DNA of 48,554 nt from Desulfuromonas sp. (GTDB taxonomy: Bacteria; Desulfobacterota; Desulfuromonadia; Desulfuromonadales; SZUA-401). A model generated the notes under the pieces. It was given only the letters and a program-made list of their open reading frames with translations. It made no database searches and was not told the DNA's origin. Numbering within the stretch: the first letter of the stretch is position 1; each line of letters starts with the position of its first letter. Positions 1-10,373 of the stretch are shown in pieces. The translations under genes and the position numbers were made by a program. The stretch lies in contig PKUI01000161.1 of NCBI GenBank assembly GCA_002869605.1, forward strand, positions 1-48,554. The letters run 5' to 3'.

Positions 1-506
1 AGGATACGTCGGATGTCGGGGAAAAAACCCATGTCGAACATCTGGTCGGCTTCGTCGAGCACCAGCACCTCGAGCTTGTCGAGCCGGATGGTCCCCTGCT
101 GGAGATGATCGAGCAGCCGCCCGGGACAGGCGACTACGATCTCGACGCCCTGCTTGAGCTTCTGAATCTGCGGGTTGATATTCACGCCGCCATAGACGGT
201 GATGCTGCGCAGGCCGGTCTGTTTGCCGAGAGTATTGAGTGCATCGTTGATCTGCTCGGCCAGCTCGCGGGTCGGGGCGACAATCAGCGCACGGACCTGT
301 TTGCGCGGTCCCTTGACCAGGCGCTGCAGGATCGGCAGGCCGAAAGCCGCGGTCTTGCCGGTGCCGGTCTGGGCAAGGCCCATGACGTCGCGCCCCTGCA
401 TGACCTTCGGAATAGCCTGGGCCTGAATCGGGGTGGGGGTGGTGTAACCTGCGGCGGTAACGCCGGCGGCTACCTGGGGGTGAAACTTGAAATCGTTGAA
501 CTGCAT
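1..506 (-). CDS. rhlE: DEAD-box ATP-dependent RNA helicase, RhlE-like, N-terminal part
   Basis: The reverse strand encodes about 168 residues before running off the left edge, so the gene is partial (C-terminus missing). Visible RecA-1 motifs in order are a Q-motif region (TPIQAQAIP), Walker A (AQTGTGKT), PTREL (motif Ia), a GG motif, a PGR motif and the DEAD box (VLDEADQMFDMGF). These proteins unwind short RNA duplexes with ATP in ribosome assembly, mRNA decay and cold adaptation. The ATG at 506 follows GAAAGGA at good spacing. The short N-terminus and the DEADQMFDMGF sequence resemble RhlE more than DbpA or SrmB, but the subfamily assignment is inferred because the C-terminal extension is outside the window. 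Confidence 0.9.
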   Translation of the reverse strand, partial: MQFNDFKFHPQVAAGVTAAGYTTPTPIQAQAIPKVMQGRDVMGLAQTGTGKTAAFGLPILQRLVKGPRKQVRALIVAPTRELAEQINDALNTLGKQTGLRSITVYGGVNINPQIQKLKQGVEIVVACPGRLLDHLQQGTIRLDKLEVLVLDEADQMFDMGFFPDIRRI

Positions 507-593
507 GGTTTCCTTTCGTGCGTCCGTTCGAAGCACAACAGGCCATTGAATGTTCCGGCCCGACCTTGCGACGAGTAACTTGACGCCTAGCTC

Positions 594-626
594 ATAAAAA
601 AAGCCCCGGTCAATACCAGGGCTTTG
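594..626 (-). terminator. Rho-independent terminator after the coiled-coil protein gene
   Basis: Read on the minus strand, AAGCCCTGG and CCGGGGCTT form a stem around a short loop (one G-T type mismatch), followed by a run of seven T. It lies about 120 bases after the stop of the small secreted-protein gene and before rhlE. Confidence 0.75.
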
Positions 627-656
627 CGGTGATGTTGTCATCTGCTTTGCGGTGAT
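621..656. repeat. 13-bp direct repeat pair in intergenic region
   Basis: GCTTTGCGGTGAT occurs at 621-633 and again at 644-656, 23 bases apart. It sits between the terminator and the small secreted-protein gene. No function is evident; it may be a slippage duplication. Confidence 0.6.
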
Positions 657-745
657 ACGTACTTTATGCAATTTAGCAGCTTTAACCTACCGCTGTCAAT
701 CGTGTGCCGTCTGAGGCTACGAATACGTAAACCATTAAGGCCCGG

Positions 746-1138
746 TTACGATTCATCGAGGCCATAGAACCTCCGCAGCCGTTCACGCTCACGATTACGC
801 TCCTGCTCCAGATTCTCGAGTTGCTTCTGGTACTGCTGCTCGGCCTGCTCGCGGTTTTTCTCCAGACCCTCGAGGTACTGCTGCTCGAGTTTCTGCTCAC
901 GCTCGCGGTAACGCAGCTCCAGCTTCTCGCAATCGGCGTCATAAAGACTCACACGCTCGCGCTCCTGATCCATGGTCTGGGTCTGCTCATGTAACTGCTC
1001 ACCACCCATCATGCCGCCGGACATGCCACCTCCAGATCCTGCTGCGCTACCTCCAGCGGCTCCGCCGCGGGCGAGTCCGAAACCGGGCAGCAACAGTAGT
1101 GCCGCTGCCAATACCAACCACCTGCTCGTCTTGTTCAT
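746..1138 (-). CDS. Small secreted Gly/Met-rich coiled-coil protein of unknown function
   Basis: Not recognised as a named family. The product is 130 residues: a signal peptide (MNKTSRWLVLAAALLLLPGFGLA), a low-complexity Gly/Ala/Ser/Met linker (about 25-45), then a highly charged helix rich in Glu, Gln, Arg and Leu (about 50-125) that should form a coiled coil. It is probably periplasmic or cell-surface. The start is the ATG at 1138 because AAAGGAGGACG lies directly upstream; an earlier possible start at 1168 has no such site. It stands alone between two terminators and looks monocistronic. Apart from export and coiled coil, no function can be assigned. Confidence 0.7.
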   Translation of the reverse strand: MNKTSRWLVLAAALLLLPGFGLARGGAAGGSAAGSGGGMSGGMMGGEQLHEQTQTMDQERERVSLYDADCEKLELRYREREQKLEQQYLEGLEKNREQAEQQYQKQLENLEQERNRERERLRRFYGLDES

Positions 1139-1257
1139 TTCGTCCTCCTTTTCGCCTACTGTTCTCAATATAAGTGTATACCGGTCACCGCCCTACTCAA
1201 TCCTTTACGATATGTTTTGTGTGTTAATGTTAATGTTTTCAGGTGAGCTCCATAATT

Positions 1258-1292
1258 ACAAAAAAACCCTGCCTTCGCAGGAAGGCAGGGTC
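1258..1292 (-). terminator. Rho-independent terminator of the DASS transporter gene
   Basis: On the minus strand CCCTGCCTTC and GAAGGCAGGG make a near-perfect 10-bp stem with a short loop followed by seven T. It begins about 26 bases after the transporter stop codon. Confidence 0.9.
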
Positions 1293-1317
1293 ATGGTTGA
1301 GCGGTTAGAACAGGCGA

Positions 1318-3060
1318 CTACGGAATGGCCACGCTCCAGGCCGGCAGGGTATCGAGAACCACGTTGAACACCGGGAAAACCAGCAGGTAGGTCACCACGA
1401 CGGTCAGCACCACACCGAGGATATTGAGACCGAAGCCGGCCTTCGACATCTGCGGGATAGTCACGTAGCCGGAACCGAAGACGATGGCGTTCGGTGGCGT
1501 GGCGACCGGCAGCATGAAGGCGCACGAGGCAGCAATCGCCGCCGGCACAACCAGTAGCAGAGGGCTCTGTCCCAGACCGATGGCGACAGCGGAGAGGATC
1601 GGCATGACCATGGCGCTGGTGGCGGTGTTGGAGGTCAGTTCGGTAAGGAAGATGATCAGGGTCGCGGTAGCGATCACCAGCACCAGCACCGGGGCGTGCT
1701 CAAGCAGTCCGACCTGACCGCCGATCCAGTCGGCGAGCTTGGTCTCCTTGAAACCGGCCGCCATGGCGAGGCCGCCGCCGAACAGGATTAACACACCCCA
1801 CGGCATCTTACTCGCCCATTGCCAGTTCATGACGAACTGGTTACGCTTCATGTTCAACGGGATCAAAAACAGCAGCAGCGCACCGCTCATGGCGATGGCC
1901 GCGTCGGTGACCAGTTTCGGCTCGGGGAACAGGAAAACCAGCTGCTTACGGAAAATCCACCCCAGGGCGGTCAAGGTAAACACCGCCGCGGTCCAGCGCT
2001 CACCGGCGCTCATGACACCCATCTCCTTGAGTTCCTGGTTGATCAGCTCGCGACCGCCAGGTACTTTTTTAAGCTTGAGCGGGTAGGCGACACGGGTCAA
2101 CCAGAGCCAGGTCAAAGGCAGCATCACCACCACCAAGGGGACGCCAACCTTCATCCAGTCAACGAAGGAGATTTCAAAGCCGTAAGTCTTGTTCAGGTAA
2201 CCGGCGAGGACGGTGTTCGGCGGGGTACCTATCAGCGTAGCGATACCACCGATGGAAGCAGCGTAGGCGATACCAAGCATCAGGTTAAGGCCGAAGTTGA
2301 AGTTCCCCTGTGAGAAATCGATCTCCTTGTCGAGTCCCTCTTTTTTCCCCTCTTCGACCACATGGCTGATGATCGCCAGTCCGATCGGCATCATCATCAC
2401 GGTCGTGGCGGTATTGGAGACAAACGCCGAGAGTACCGCGGTAGAGGCCATGAAACCGAAGATCAGGCGCGAGGGGGAGAAACCGACGACCTTGACGATG
2501 TTCATGGCGATACGGCGGTGCAGGTTCCAGCGCTGCATCGAGAGGGCGATGATAAAACCGCCCATAAACAGGAAGATCAGGTGGTTGGCATACGGAGCCG
2601 TCGCCGCCTGGGTCTTCATGATGCCGAGCATCGGAAACAGTGCGATCGGCAACAGGCTGGTGGCAGGGATCGGAATCGATTCGCACATCCACCAGGTCGC
2701 CATCAGCAGGGCTATGGCCGCCATCTTCTGCGCGCCTGGCTCCATGCCGGCCGGGGTCGGTGCCAGCAGCATGGCGACAAACAGCAGCGGACCGAGAAAC
2801 AGGCCGATCTTCTGGCGACGGGTGTACTCACGTGGCTCACCCTCCTCGATGCCGTCGGGGGAGGATTTGAGACGCCGGTTGTGCTCGGCGGGGGCCTCGT
2901 CGATCTTGTCGGCAAGATCGATATCGTGCTCGAGGTTCTCCTCGCGCAGCTGGGCGTTCTCCTTCAGGGTGCGACGTAGTAGTGCAAGGGGACGAAACAG
3001 CACCAGTGCCTTGGTGTCGTCATGCATCTCCCAGAGGCGGTTCCATGCAACAGAAATCAT
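1318..3060 (-). CDS. DASS/SLC13 family sodium-dependent dicarboxylate-type transporter
   Basis: The 580-residue inner-membrane carrier belongs to the divalent anion:Na+ symporter family, which imports succinate, fumarate, malate or related anions with sodium. Both family hallmark hairpin motifs are present: SNTATT (S215-T217 and following) and SNTATS near residue 480, each followed by hydrophobic MPI sequence. There is an unusual hydrophilic, charged N-terminal tail of about 80 residues before the first membrane segment. The ATG at 3060 is preceded by GGAGGAAT. A sigma-54 promoter lies about 60 bases upstream, and a Cache sensor kinase/NtrC-class regulator pair follows on the same strand, so the transporter is probably its target. 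The stop is TAG, with an in-frame TGA nine codons later, just before the terminator. The exact substrate is not visible from sequence. Confidence 0.9.
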   Translation of the reverse strand: MISVAWNRLWEMHDDTKALVLFRPLALLRRTLKENAQLREENLEHDIDLADKIDEAPAEHNRRLKSSPDGIEEGEPREYTRRQKIGLFLGPLLFVAMLLAPTPAGMEPGAQKMAAIALLMATWWMCESIPIPATSLLPIALFPMLGIMKTQAATAPYANHLIFLFMGGFIIALSMQRWNLHRRIAMNIVKVVGFSPSRLIFGFMASTAVLSAFVSNTATTVMMMPIGLAIISHVVEEGKKEGLDKEIDFSQGNFNFGLNLMLGIAYAASIGGIATLIGTPPNTVLAGYLNKTYGFEISFVDWMKVGVPLVVVMLPLTWLWLTRVAYPLKLKKVPGGRELINQELKEMGVMSAGERWTAAVFTLTALGWIFRKQLVFLFPEPKLVTDAAIAMSGALLLFLIPLNMKRNQFVMNWQWASKMPWGVLILFGGGLAMAAGFKETKLADWIGGQVGLLEHAPVLVLVIATATLIIFLTELTSNTATSAMVMPILSAVAIGLGQSPLLLVVPAAIAASCAFMLPVATPPNAIVFGSGYVTIPQMSKAGFGLNILGVVLTVVVTYLLVFPVFNVVLDTLPAWSVAIP

Positions 3061-3121
3061 TACCTATATTCCTCCATTCGAATGGGCTGCATATGAATGC
3101 AACAAAAACGTTTTGAGGAAT

Positions 3122-3137
3122 AGCAACAGCAGTGCCG
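3122..3137 (-). promoter_or_regulatory. Sigma-54 (-24/-12) promoter of the DASS transporter
   Basis: Minus-strand sequence CGGCACTGCTGTTGCT matches the RpoN consensus TGGCAC-N5-TTGCW with only the first base different; GG and GC are exactly ten bases apart. A start site about 12 bases downstream would give a leader of roughly 50 bases ending in the GGAGGAAT ribosome site. The neighbouring regulator has the sigma-54 activator domain. An inverted repeat GTAAACA (3154-3160)/TGTTTAC (3189-3195) just upstream could be an activator site, but this is weak. Confidence 0.75.
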
Positions 3138-3274
3138 AACATCGAATATCCGCGTAAACAAGCGTTTTTTAGAACCGCCCGAGGGACGTGTTTACAGCAT
3201 GTTAGATCGACGTTTTAATTTTTAGCAGCTCACCAGTCAACCACCGTTTGGCTAAATACAGCCAGCAATCAAAC

Positions 3275-3306
3275 AAAAAAAGCGGCCAAATTTGGCCGCT
3301 TTTTTT
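3275..3306. terminator. Perfect palindromic bidirectional terminator
   Basis: A 32-base perfect palindrome: seven A, GCGGCCAAA, its complement, seven T. It follows the NtrC-class regulator stop (3328) on the minus strand and separates it from the sigma-54 promoter of the transporter. Confidence 0.9.
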
Positions 3307-3327
3307 AAAAAACTACCGCCTGACGGG

Positions 3328-4716
<1,389 letters not shown>

Positions 4717-4810
4717 GTACCCATCCTGCCAGTTGGCTAATTTTCGCCACATGGTATCCAGATCTTGCAGTCATGGCAAGCAATGCTTTGATCAGGCAAG
4801 AAAAAAACGG

Positions 4811-7309
4811 TCAATTTTCGCCGGACACCGGCAGGATGACCTCGAAGCGGCTCCCCTCGTCGGGACGGGAGTCGACTTCGATGCGGCCGTGGTATTCGGA
4901 GATGATGTTGTGGGTGATCGCCAGCCCCAGTCCGCTGCCGGCGTCCTTGCTGGTAAAGAACGGCTCGAAGATCAGCGGCAGACGCTCCGCGGAGATCCCG
5001 GCGCCGCTGTCCTGAATGCAGACATGCACGCTCCACTCCCGCGCAAACGCCCGCATCTGCAGCCTGCCACCATCGTGCATCGACTCCAGGGCATTGGTCA
5101 GCAGGTTGAGAAACGCCTGCTTGAGCTTGCCGCTGTCACCGGTAACGCGTGGCAAATTATCGGAAATATCGACCTGTAGCTGCACCTTTTCCCGCTCGCA
5201 TTGGCGCCGAAACAGCGCCAGCAGTTCATGCAACAGCTCGGCGACGTTTAGGGGACGCAGCTCGGTCGGTGTCGGCAGCGAGAAATCGAGCAGACCGTTA
5301 ACCAGTCCCTCAAGGCGTTCGATTTCCCCGAGCGCCTGGCGGATCAGGGCCTGGTCGTCGCCCTGGCCGAGCAGGCGGTCGTGCAGTTCGTCGAGCAGCA
5401 GGTTGACCCCGGTGAGCGGGTTGCGTACCTCGTGGGCAATGCCGGCCGCCATCCTGCCGAGCGAGGCGAGCCGGTCCATGCGCGCCACCTGCTGGCGCAT
5501 CTGCACGCGCTCGGTGACATCTTCGACCGACAGGATCTGCTGGTTATCACGGGCAGAGAGCGGCAGCAGCGCGAGACGAAAGGTGCGGATATGCCCTTGC
5601 CGCTCAACGGCCACGTAGTCGCTCCAGCGCTGCTCCGCCAGTAACGGGGCGTCTTCGAGAGCCGCCACGATCTCCGGCCAGGAGCAGAGCAGCTCGGCCA
5701 GCGGCTGAGGGTCATGCGATTCCTCGAGCCCTAGCAGCTGCCGTGCAGGACCGTTGATGTAGGTGACCTGGCGCAGGGCGTCAAGGGTCAGCAGGCCGGC
5801 CTCGATGTTTTCAACCACCGTCTGCTTGAAGTTACGCTCACGCAGGATTTCGCGCCGCGAGCGGCGCAGCGCCTGGAGGGTCTTGAGCAGGCGCAGGCGG
5901 CGGGCGTTGAGTTCATCGGCCATGGCGTTGAACGAGTCGGTGAGGTCGCCGACCTCATCATGGCCGCTGACCGTAACCCGGGTGGCGAGCTTGCCCCGTG
6001 CCATCTCGCGGGTGCCGAGGGTCAGTCGTGCCAACGGGCGGGTAATACCGTGGGAGAGCAGGTACGCCGCCACGAACACCATCACAACCGTGAGGGTGAT
6101 GAGTGCCGTCGAACGCTGCACGAAGCGAGTGATCTCCTCGCGGATAATCTGCGAGGTGGTCAGCGCCGGCTGATGGAATTGACTCAGCTCGGCACCGATG
6201 GTGATGCCGCCGAACACCCCGCCCTCCTGGTAGCGGCCACCACGGTAGAAAATCGGTGCATAGGCCATGATCTTCTGCGAGCCACAGACATTGGTCACGT
6301 CGACCTCGCCGCTACGCCCAGCCAGGACATCGCGAGCGACCACCGGGTAATTGGGATGGATAAAGTCGGCATGCCGCAGGTTAAACGGCACCTCACCCGC
6401 CTCGATGCGCTCCTTGGGAGTCTCACGGGAATAGGCCGGCACCTGTTGCCCGTCCCGGTCTAGTCCCCGGATATCCCAGAACTTGGGGTGGGCGATCATC
6501 CAACCGGCGTCATCGAACATGAAGGCGTAGTTACCGCTGGCGTAGGAGGGGAACACGGTGAAATGCTCCTTCTCCGGGGTCAGGTGCAGGGTAAACTCCA
6601 TCAGGTGGCGGTGGTCGAGGCTCAGCACCAGAAATCCGCTGCGGGCACCTTCGGCGTCGTAGAGCGGCGCGGCGAAACGAATTACCCCCTCGAAGCGGGC
6701 TCCTTCGACGGCCGCGCGGGCATTTTTAGCCCCCCGCAGCTGCTCATCACGCGTGACGTACCAGCCGGTCACCGGCCCGATGTCGAGTTCTCCCGGTGCC
6801 AACTCGAGTGCCCGGCGGAAGTAGGTCTCGCTTTTATAGGTCGTGTTGCGCGGATCGCTGACATCACGCAGCATCGCGACCGGCTCTCCATCGACCAGAC
6901 GCAACCGTTCGCGACCATCGAGTCCGACAAAGGCGGCCTCGCAATACAGCGGTCGTTGGCGACGCACCTCGCGCCACTCTCGATTAGTTCCCTCACGCGA
7001 CCAGACTTCACGCGTGTGCCCGTCCAGAAATTGCTGCCACGACGTAGTGTTGCGCGGAAGACGGCTCAGGTCCCAGAAGTCCCCTTCGACCTCACGCAAA
7101 AAATCGCCAACCGATAACGCCACGGTCTCGGCGCGCAGACGCAGCGCCTCGGCGGCCTGGGTATCAAGCGCGGCATTGGTGCTGCTGGTCAGAAACTGTT
7201 CAGCACTGCGCAGGTTGCTGACGGAGTCGTAAGCAAGAAACGCCAGTGGCACCAGGGCCAGAACGAGAAACGCCAGCAGGAGCTTGAAATGGAGCTTAAA
7301 TCGGAACAT
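4811..7309 (-). CDS. Cache-domain sensor histidine kinase (HAMP-PAS-HisKA-HATPase), DctB/AtoS-like
   Basis: The 832-residue membrane kinase has a first membrane segment at about 6-25, a large periplasmic Cache-type sensor domain (about 30-390), a second membrane segment (about 393-415), HAMP (HGITRPLARL onward), a PAS-like region (about 505-600), HisKA with phospho-acceptor H626 in AHEVRNPLTG, and a HATPase domain ending in the GSGLGLAI box. Periplasmic Cache domains often bind small carboxylates, which suits the DASS transporter downstream; this link is inference. The ATG at 7309 has no Shine-Dalgarno, but TATAAT (7317-7322) lies just upstream, so the message may be nearly leaderless. A TTG at 7336 is the alternative start. 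Confidence 0.9.
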   Translation of the reverse strand: MFRFKLHFKLLLAFLVLALVPLAFLAYDSVSNLRSAEQFLTSSTNAALDTQAAEALRLRAETVALSVGDFLREVEGDFWDLSRLPRNTTSWQQFLDGHTREVWSREGTNREWREVRRQRPLYCEAAFVGLDGRERLRLVDGEPVAMLRDVSDPRNTTYKSETYFRRALELAPGELDIGPVTGWYVTRDEQLRGAKNARAAVEGARFEGVIRFAAPLYDAEGARSGFLVLSLDHRHLMEFTLHLTPEKEHFTVFPSYASGNYAFMFDDAGWMIAHPKFWDIRGLDRDGQQVPAYSRETPKERIEAGEVPFNLRHADFIHPNYPVVARDVLAGRSGEVDVTNVCGSQKIMAYAPIFYRGGRYQEGGVFGGITIGAELSQFHQPALTTSQIIREEITRFVQRSTALITLTVVMVFVAAYLLSHGITRPLARLTLGTREMARGKLATRVTVSGHDEVGDLTDSFNAMADELNARRLRLLKTLQALRRSRREILRERNFKQTVVENIEAGLLTLDALRQVTYINGPARQLLGLEESHDPQPLAELLCSWPEIVAALEDAPLLAEQRWSDYVAVERQGHIRTFRLALLPLSARDNQQILSVEDVTERVQMRQQVARMDRLASLGRMAAGIAHEVRNPLTGVNLLLDELHDRLLGQGDDQALIRQALGEIERLEGLVNGLLDFSLPTPTELRPLNVAELLHELLALFRRQCEREKVQLQVDISDNLPRVTGDSGKLKQAFLNLLTNALESMHDGGRLQMRAFAREWSVHVCIQDSGAGISAERLPLIFEPFFTSKDAGSGLGLAITHNIISEYHGRIEVDSRPDEGSRFEVILPVSGEN

Positions 7310-7379
7310 GCGCGGGATTATAGCAGGAACGGACAAACAGAGGTGGGCAAATTGCCGGGGCTATGGTGCTTTGCGTACG

Positions 7380-7418
7380 CCATGGGGGTGCCATGGAGAC
7401 ACCATGGGGGCGTATGGG
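7380..7418. repeat. 11-bp phased CCATGG repeats upstream of the Cache kinase
   Basis: CCATGG occurs at 7380, 7391 and 7402, exactly 11 bases apart, with a degenerate fourth unit TATGGG at 7413. The block lies 70-110 bases before the kinase start codon and after the 79-residue protein gene. Regular spacing near one helical turn would suit cooperative protein binding. Part can also fold as CCATGG-loop-CCATGG. Confidence 0.6.
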
Positions 7419-7442
7419 ATGCAATAAATGACAGGCAGGTTC

Positions 7443-7682
7443 TTACACGGCCCGGTGACGAAAGTCCTCGACGATGCGCCGCGAATCGATCGCCAGCGGC
7501 AGCAAACGTTGGTGCTTTTCGAGCGCCTCTTCGAGCGACGAGGCATCGTTAATCAGAACATCTTCGTGGGCAAAAAAGGTCTTGGCGACATGGCGCCCGT
7601 CGTGACGCAGAAAAACCAGCACTTCGTAAATGTCGCTGCCGACCTGGACTGTCCCCTTGTGGATCAGATTTTCATTCATCAT
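7443..7682 (-). CDS. Small conserved-looking cytoplasmic protein, unknown function
   Basis: A 79-residue acidic/basic mixed protein with no membrane segment or signal peptide. I do not recognise the family. The sequence contains a possible beta-rich first half (GTVQVGSDIYEVLVFLRHDGR) and a helical second half (SSLEEALEKHQRLLPLA). The ATG at 7682 is chosen because GGTGGAGA lies upstream at fitting spacing; a second ATG follows immediately at 7679. It lies downstream of the ispB terminator and may have its own promoter. Function not assignable. Confidence 0.6.
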   Translation of the reverse strand: MMNENLIHKGTVQVGSDIYEVLVFLRHDGRHVAKTFFAHEDVLINDASSLEEALEKHQRLLPLAIDSRRIVEDFRHRAV

Positions 7683-7803
7683 TTTAATGATCTCCACCTC
7701 GCCTATGAAGGGTTGTACATAAATTACACAAGAGCAAAGAGCAGGCCAATCCACAGAGAAGACAGGATTAAACAATGAATAGCTAATAACTATAAGGGGT
7801 TGC

Positions 7804-7839
7804 AAAAAAGAAAAAGGCGCTGTCGTTGTCGACATCGCC
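7804..7839 (-). terminator. Rho-independent terminator of the polyprenyl synthase gene
   Basis: On the minus strand GGCGATGTCG-ACAA-CGACAGCGCC forms a ten-pair stem with one mismatch, followed by TTTTTCTTTTTT. It is about 45 bases after the IspB-like stop codon. Confidence 0.8.
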
Positions 7840-7883
7840 CGGAATGCGCAAAATGAATACGCTAAAAGACTAAAACGGTTCGG

Positions 7884-8852
7884 TTATTTTCGCCGGGTCA
7901 CGACATAATCAGCCAACTCGAAGAGGGCTTCCTTAGCCTCGGAATCAGGGAACAGGGCGAGCCGTTGCTTAGCCGAGGCGACCATCTCCAGGGCGCGTTG
8001 CCGGGTGTGTTCAATCCCCTGATGTCGCTCGATGATCCCGCAGACCAACTCGAGATCCTCTGCCGAGAGCTCTTCCAATTCGACGATGCGCGCGACCTCG
8101 TTCCGCTCCGCACCGCTGCATTGACGCAGGGCATGGATCAGCGGCAGGGTAACCTTCCCCTCGTAGAGGTCGTGCCCGCGCTGCTTGCCGAACTCGTTCT
8201 GATCGGCAACATAGTCGAGGGCGTCATCCATGAACTGAAAGGCGATGCCGAGGTCCATGCCGAAGTCGTGGAGCGCCCGCTCCTTCTCCTCCGCAATGCC
8301 ACCGAGGATGCCGCCGATCCGGCAGGCCGCGGCGATCAGCACCGCGGTCTTGTTGCGAATCACGGTCATGTAATGCGACTCTTCGATATCGAGGTCGCAG
8401 GTACTAATAAGCTGCTGAACCTCCCCCTCGGCAAGCCGCTTGGTCGCGTCCGCGAGGATCTTCAGTATCGCTAGATCTCCGTGGTTGACCATCATTGAGA
8501 AAGATTGAGCAAACAGAAAGTCCCCGACCAGCACCGAGGCCTCGTTCCCATAAATGGTGTTGGCCGAAGCGTTGCCGCGCCGCAAATCGGCGTTGTCAAC
8601 CACGTCGTCATGCAGCAAAGTCGAAGTATGGATAAACTCCACGACCCCGGCCAGAGCCGCTGCAGCGTCCCCGCGATACTCGGCCATGCGCGCAGTGAGC
8701 AACAACAGCATCGGGCGCACCCGTTTGCCCCCGCTGGAGAGGAGATATTCACCGATTTTGCCAATCAGGGGAACATCAGACGAAAGGTTGGCAACAAATT
8801 CGTGCTCAACCTGTTCGAGGTCAGATTGTAGGAGTGTAACGGCCTTTTGCAT
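7884..8852 (-). CDS. ispB: Trans-polyprenyl diphosphate synthase (octaprenyl/IspB type)
   Basis: The 322-residue cytosolic enzyme condenses isopentenyl diphosphate units onto an allylic primer to make the long side chain of respiratory quinones. Both Mg-binding aspartate motifs are visible: the first Asp-rich motif LLHDDVVDNADLRRG (about 78-92) and the second FQFMDDALDYVAD (about 208-220). GGKRVRP near residue 41 is the usual substrate-binding segment. Length fits IspB/HepT-type synthases; product chain length cannot be read directly. The ATG at 8852 has only a weak ribosome site (AAGGGATTTATTCAGGGC). It follows a histidine kinase gene by 30 bases and may be cotranscribed with it. Confidence 0.93.
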   Translation of the reverse strand: MQKAVTLLQSDLEQVEHEFVANLSSDVPLIGKIGEYLLSSGGKRVRPMLLLLTARMAEYRGDAAAALAGVVEFIHTSTLLHDDVVDNADLRRGNASANTIYGNEASVLVGDFLFAQSFSMMVNHGDLAILKILADATKRLAEGEVQQLISTCDLDIEESHYMTVIRNKTAVLIAAACRIGGILGGIAEEKERALHDFGMDLGIAFQFMDDALDYVADQNEFGKQRGHDLYEGKVTLPLIHALRQCSGAERNEVARIVELEELSAEDLELVCGIIERHQGIEHTRQRALEMVASAKQRLALFPDSEAKEALFELADYVVTRRK

Positions 8853-8882
8853 GCCCTGAATAAATCCCTTTCAAATACCGCG

Positions 8883-10373
8883 CTATCCTAGTGAATTCGA
8901 GCCGTTGTTGTCAAAGCATTTTTCCGCTGCAGGTAGCGGTATTTCGAGACGAAACCCGGCCCCCTCATCGAGATCGAGCGGTGTCAGTCGTCCGCCATGA
9001 TCATCGGCCAGCCGTCGACAGATCGCCAACCCGAGTCCAGTCCCCTCCCCTCCCGGCTTGGTGGTAAAGAACGGCTCGAAGATCTTCTCCCGCAGCTTTG
9101 CGGGGATGCCGGGGCCGCTATCGACGATCTCGACACCCCCCATCGCCGCATCGCGGTAAATCCGCAAGAAAATCTTGCCCTCACCACGCAGGGCCTGGGC
9201 GGCGTTCAACAGCAGGTTAACGAGAATCTGCCGCAGTTGCTCGACGTCGCCAACCACGCTGACCTCGGCATGGGCCTCCACCTTAAGTGCCACATGCCGA
9301 AACAGCGCCTGCGGGCGCAGCGAGCCGAGGACCGCGTCCACCAGCTGCAAAAGGTCGACTTCGTACCGATCCCCCTCACGGTGGCGGGCCAGGTTGAGCA
9401 GTCCGCCGGTAATCCGTTTGCATCGCCGGCACTCGTCGATGATCGCCTGCACGTCGTCGCGTTGCGGGTCAGCGGCGTCGAGATCCTCAAGCAGCAGCTC
9501 CGCGTAACCAAGAATCACCCCGACCGGGTTGTCGATCTCGTGCGATATCCCGGCCGCCATCTGACCGATCGCCGCCAAACGCTCGTTCTGAAGCACCTGC
9601 TGCTGAGCGTTGAGCAGCTCGGCACGGTTCGTCGCGAGGCTACCGGCCATGTCGTTGAAGGTACGTGCCAGCTCGCCGATTTCGGCGCCACCGCTTACAG
9701 GGATGCGGGTCTCGAGGTCACCGCGGGCAATCTGCAGCGCCCCGTCGGTAAGCCTGCGCACCGGGCGGGTAATCCCTCGTGTCACCAGCGCTACCGCCAG
9801 CAGCGAAACCACCGCCACCACCGCCAGCAACTGCAGAAAGCTGTGCCGCATCGCCGCCAGTCGACGATCGACACCGGCGTAGGAGAGCAGGTATCGCACC
9901 GACACCAGGTGCTGGCCGGTCGGGCCGTAGGCCGGCACCAGTACATCGAGCAAGCGCCCTCCCTGCACAAGCTGTAGGGTCATCTGGGTCGGATGCAGCG
10001 CCTGCACGCGCCGTCGGATCTCTTGCGGGTCGTCCTTGATATCTTCGAGGTCGAGATAGGCGGGAAAACGGGGTGAAGCAAACAGCCGCCGGCCGCTGGG
10101 AGAATAGAAGGAGAATTCGACCAGGTCGGGATTGAATCCGAGAAAATCTTCCACGGCGCTCAGCTCGCCGGCCTCGCGCGCGGCAAAATCACCCCGGAAC
10201 AGCTTGAGCAGTTCCGGCGTGGCGAAGCGTGCAAACGAGAGGCTCTGCTCACGCAGGTGTGCCTCCCACTGCTGCGCCTGAGCCTGCTGCAGGATCGTAA
10301 AAACCACCACCAACAGCACGATCATCGTTCCGCCGAGGGAAATGAACAGTTTTTTCGCCAGACTCAATGGCAC
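8883..10373 (-). CDS. Membrane histidine kinase with periplasmic sensor and HAMP domain, orphan
   Basis: The 496-residue kinase has a membrane segment at about 10-30, a periplasmic domain of about 150 residues, a second membrane segment (about 180-200), HAMP ([14 protein letters not shown]), HisKA with H278 in SHEIDNPVG, and a HATPase domain with NLLLNAAQA (N box), DSGPGIP and GTGLGLAI boxes. No response regulator gene is adjacent. It diverges from the cbb3 oxidase operon and precedes ispB, so a respiratory role is possible but unproven. The GTG at 10373 is preferred because GGAGGACGAGG lies immediately upstream; an ATG at 10400 is the alternative. The stop is TAG, with an in-frame TGA four codons later. 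Confidence 0.88.
   Translation of the reverse strand: MPLSLAKKLFISLGGTMIVLLVVVFTILQQAQAQQWEAHLREQSLSFARFATPELLKLFRGDFAAREAGELSAVEDFLGFNPDLVEFSFYSPSGRRLFASPRFPAYLDLEDIKDDPQEIRRRVQALHPTQMTLQLVQGGRLLDVLVPAYGPTGQHLVSVRYLLSYAGVDRRLAAMRHSFLQLLAVVAVVSLLAVALVTRGITRPVRRLTDGALQIARGDLETRIPVSGGAEIGELARTFNDMAGSLATNRAELLNAQQQVLQNERLAAIGQMAAGISHEIDNPVGVILGYAELLLEDLDAADPQRDDVQAIIDECRRCKRITGGLLNLARHREGDRYEVDLLQLVDAVLGSLRPQALFRHVALKVEAHAEVSVVGDVEQLRQILVNLLLNAAQALRGEGKIFLRIYRDAAMGGVEIVDSGPGIPAKLREKIFEPFFTTKPGGEGTGLGLAICRRLADDHGGRLTPLDLDEGAGFRLEIPLPAAEKCFDNNGSNSLG

Noticed and set aside
105..578. Open frame antisense to rhlE
   Set aside because: It has no ribosome site and mirrors a gene with clear DEAD-box motifs on the other strand; typical high-GC shadow frame.
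7443..7835. Longer N-terminal form of the 79-residue protein
   Set aside because: The extra 51 codons cross the AT-rich leader and reach toward the ispB terminator, and the ribosome site supports the start at 7682.
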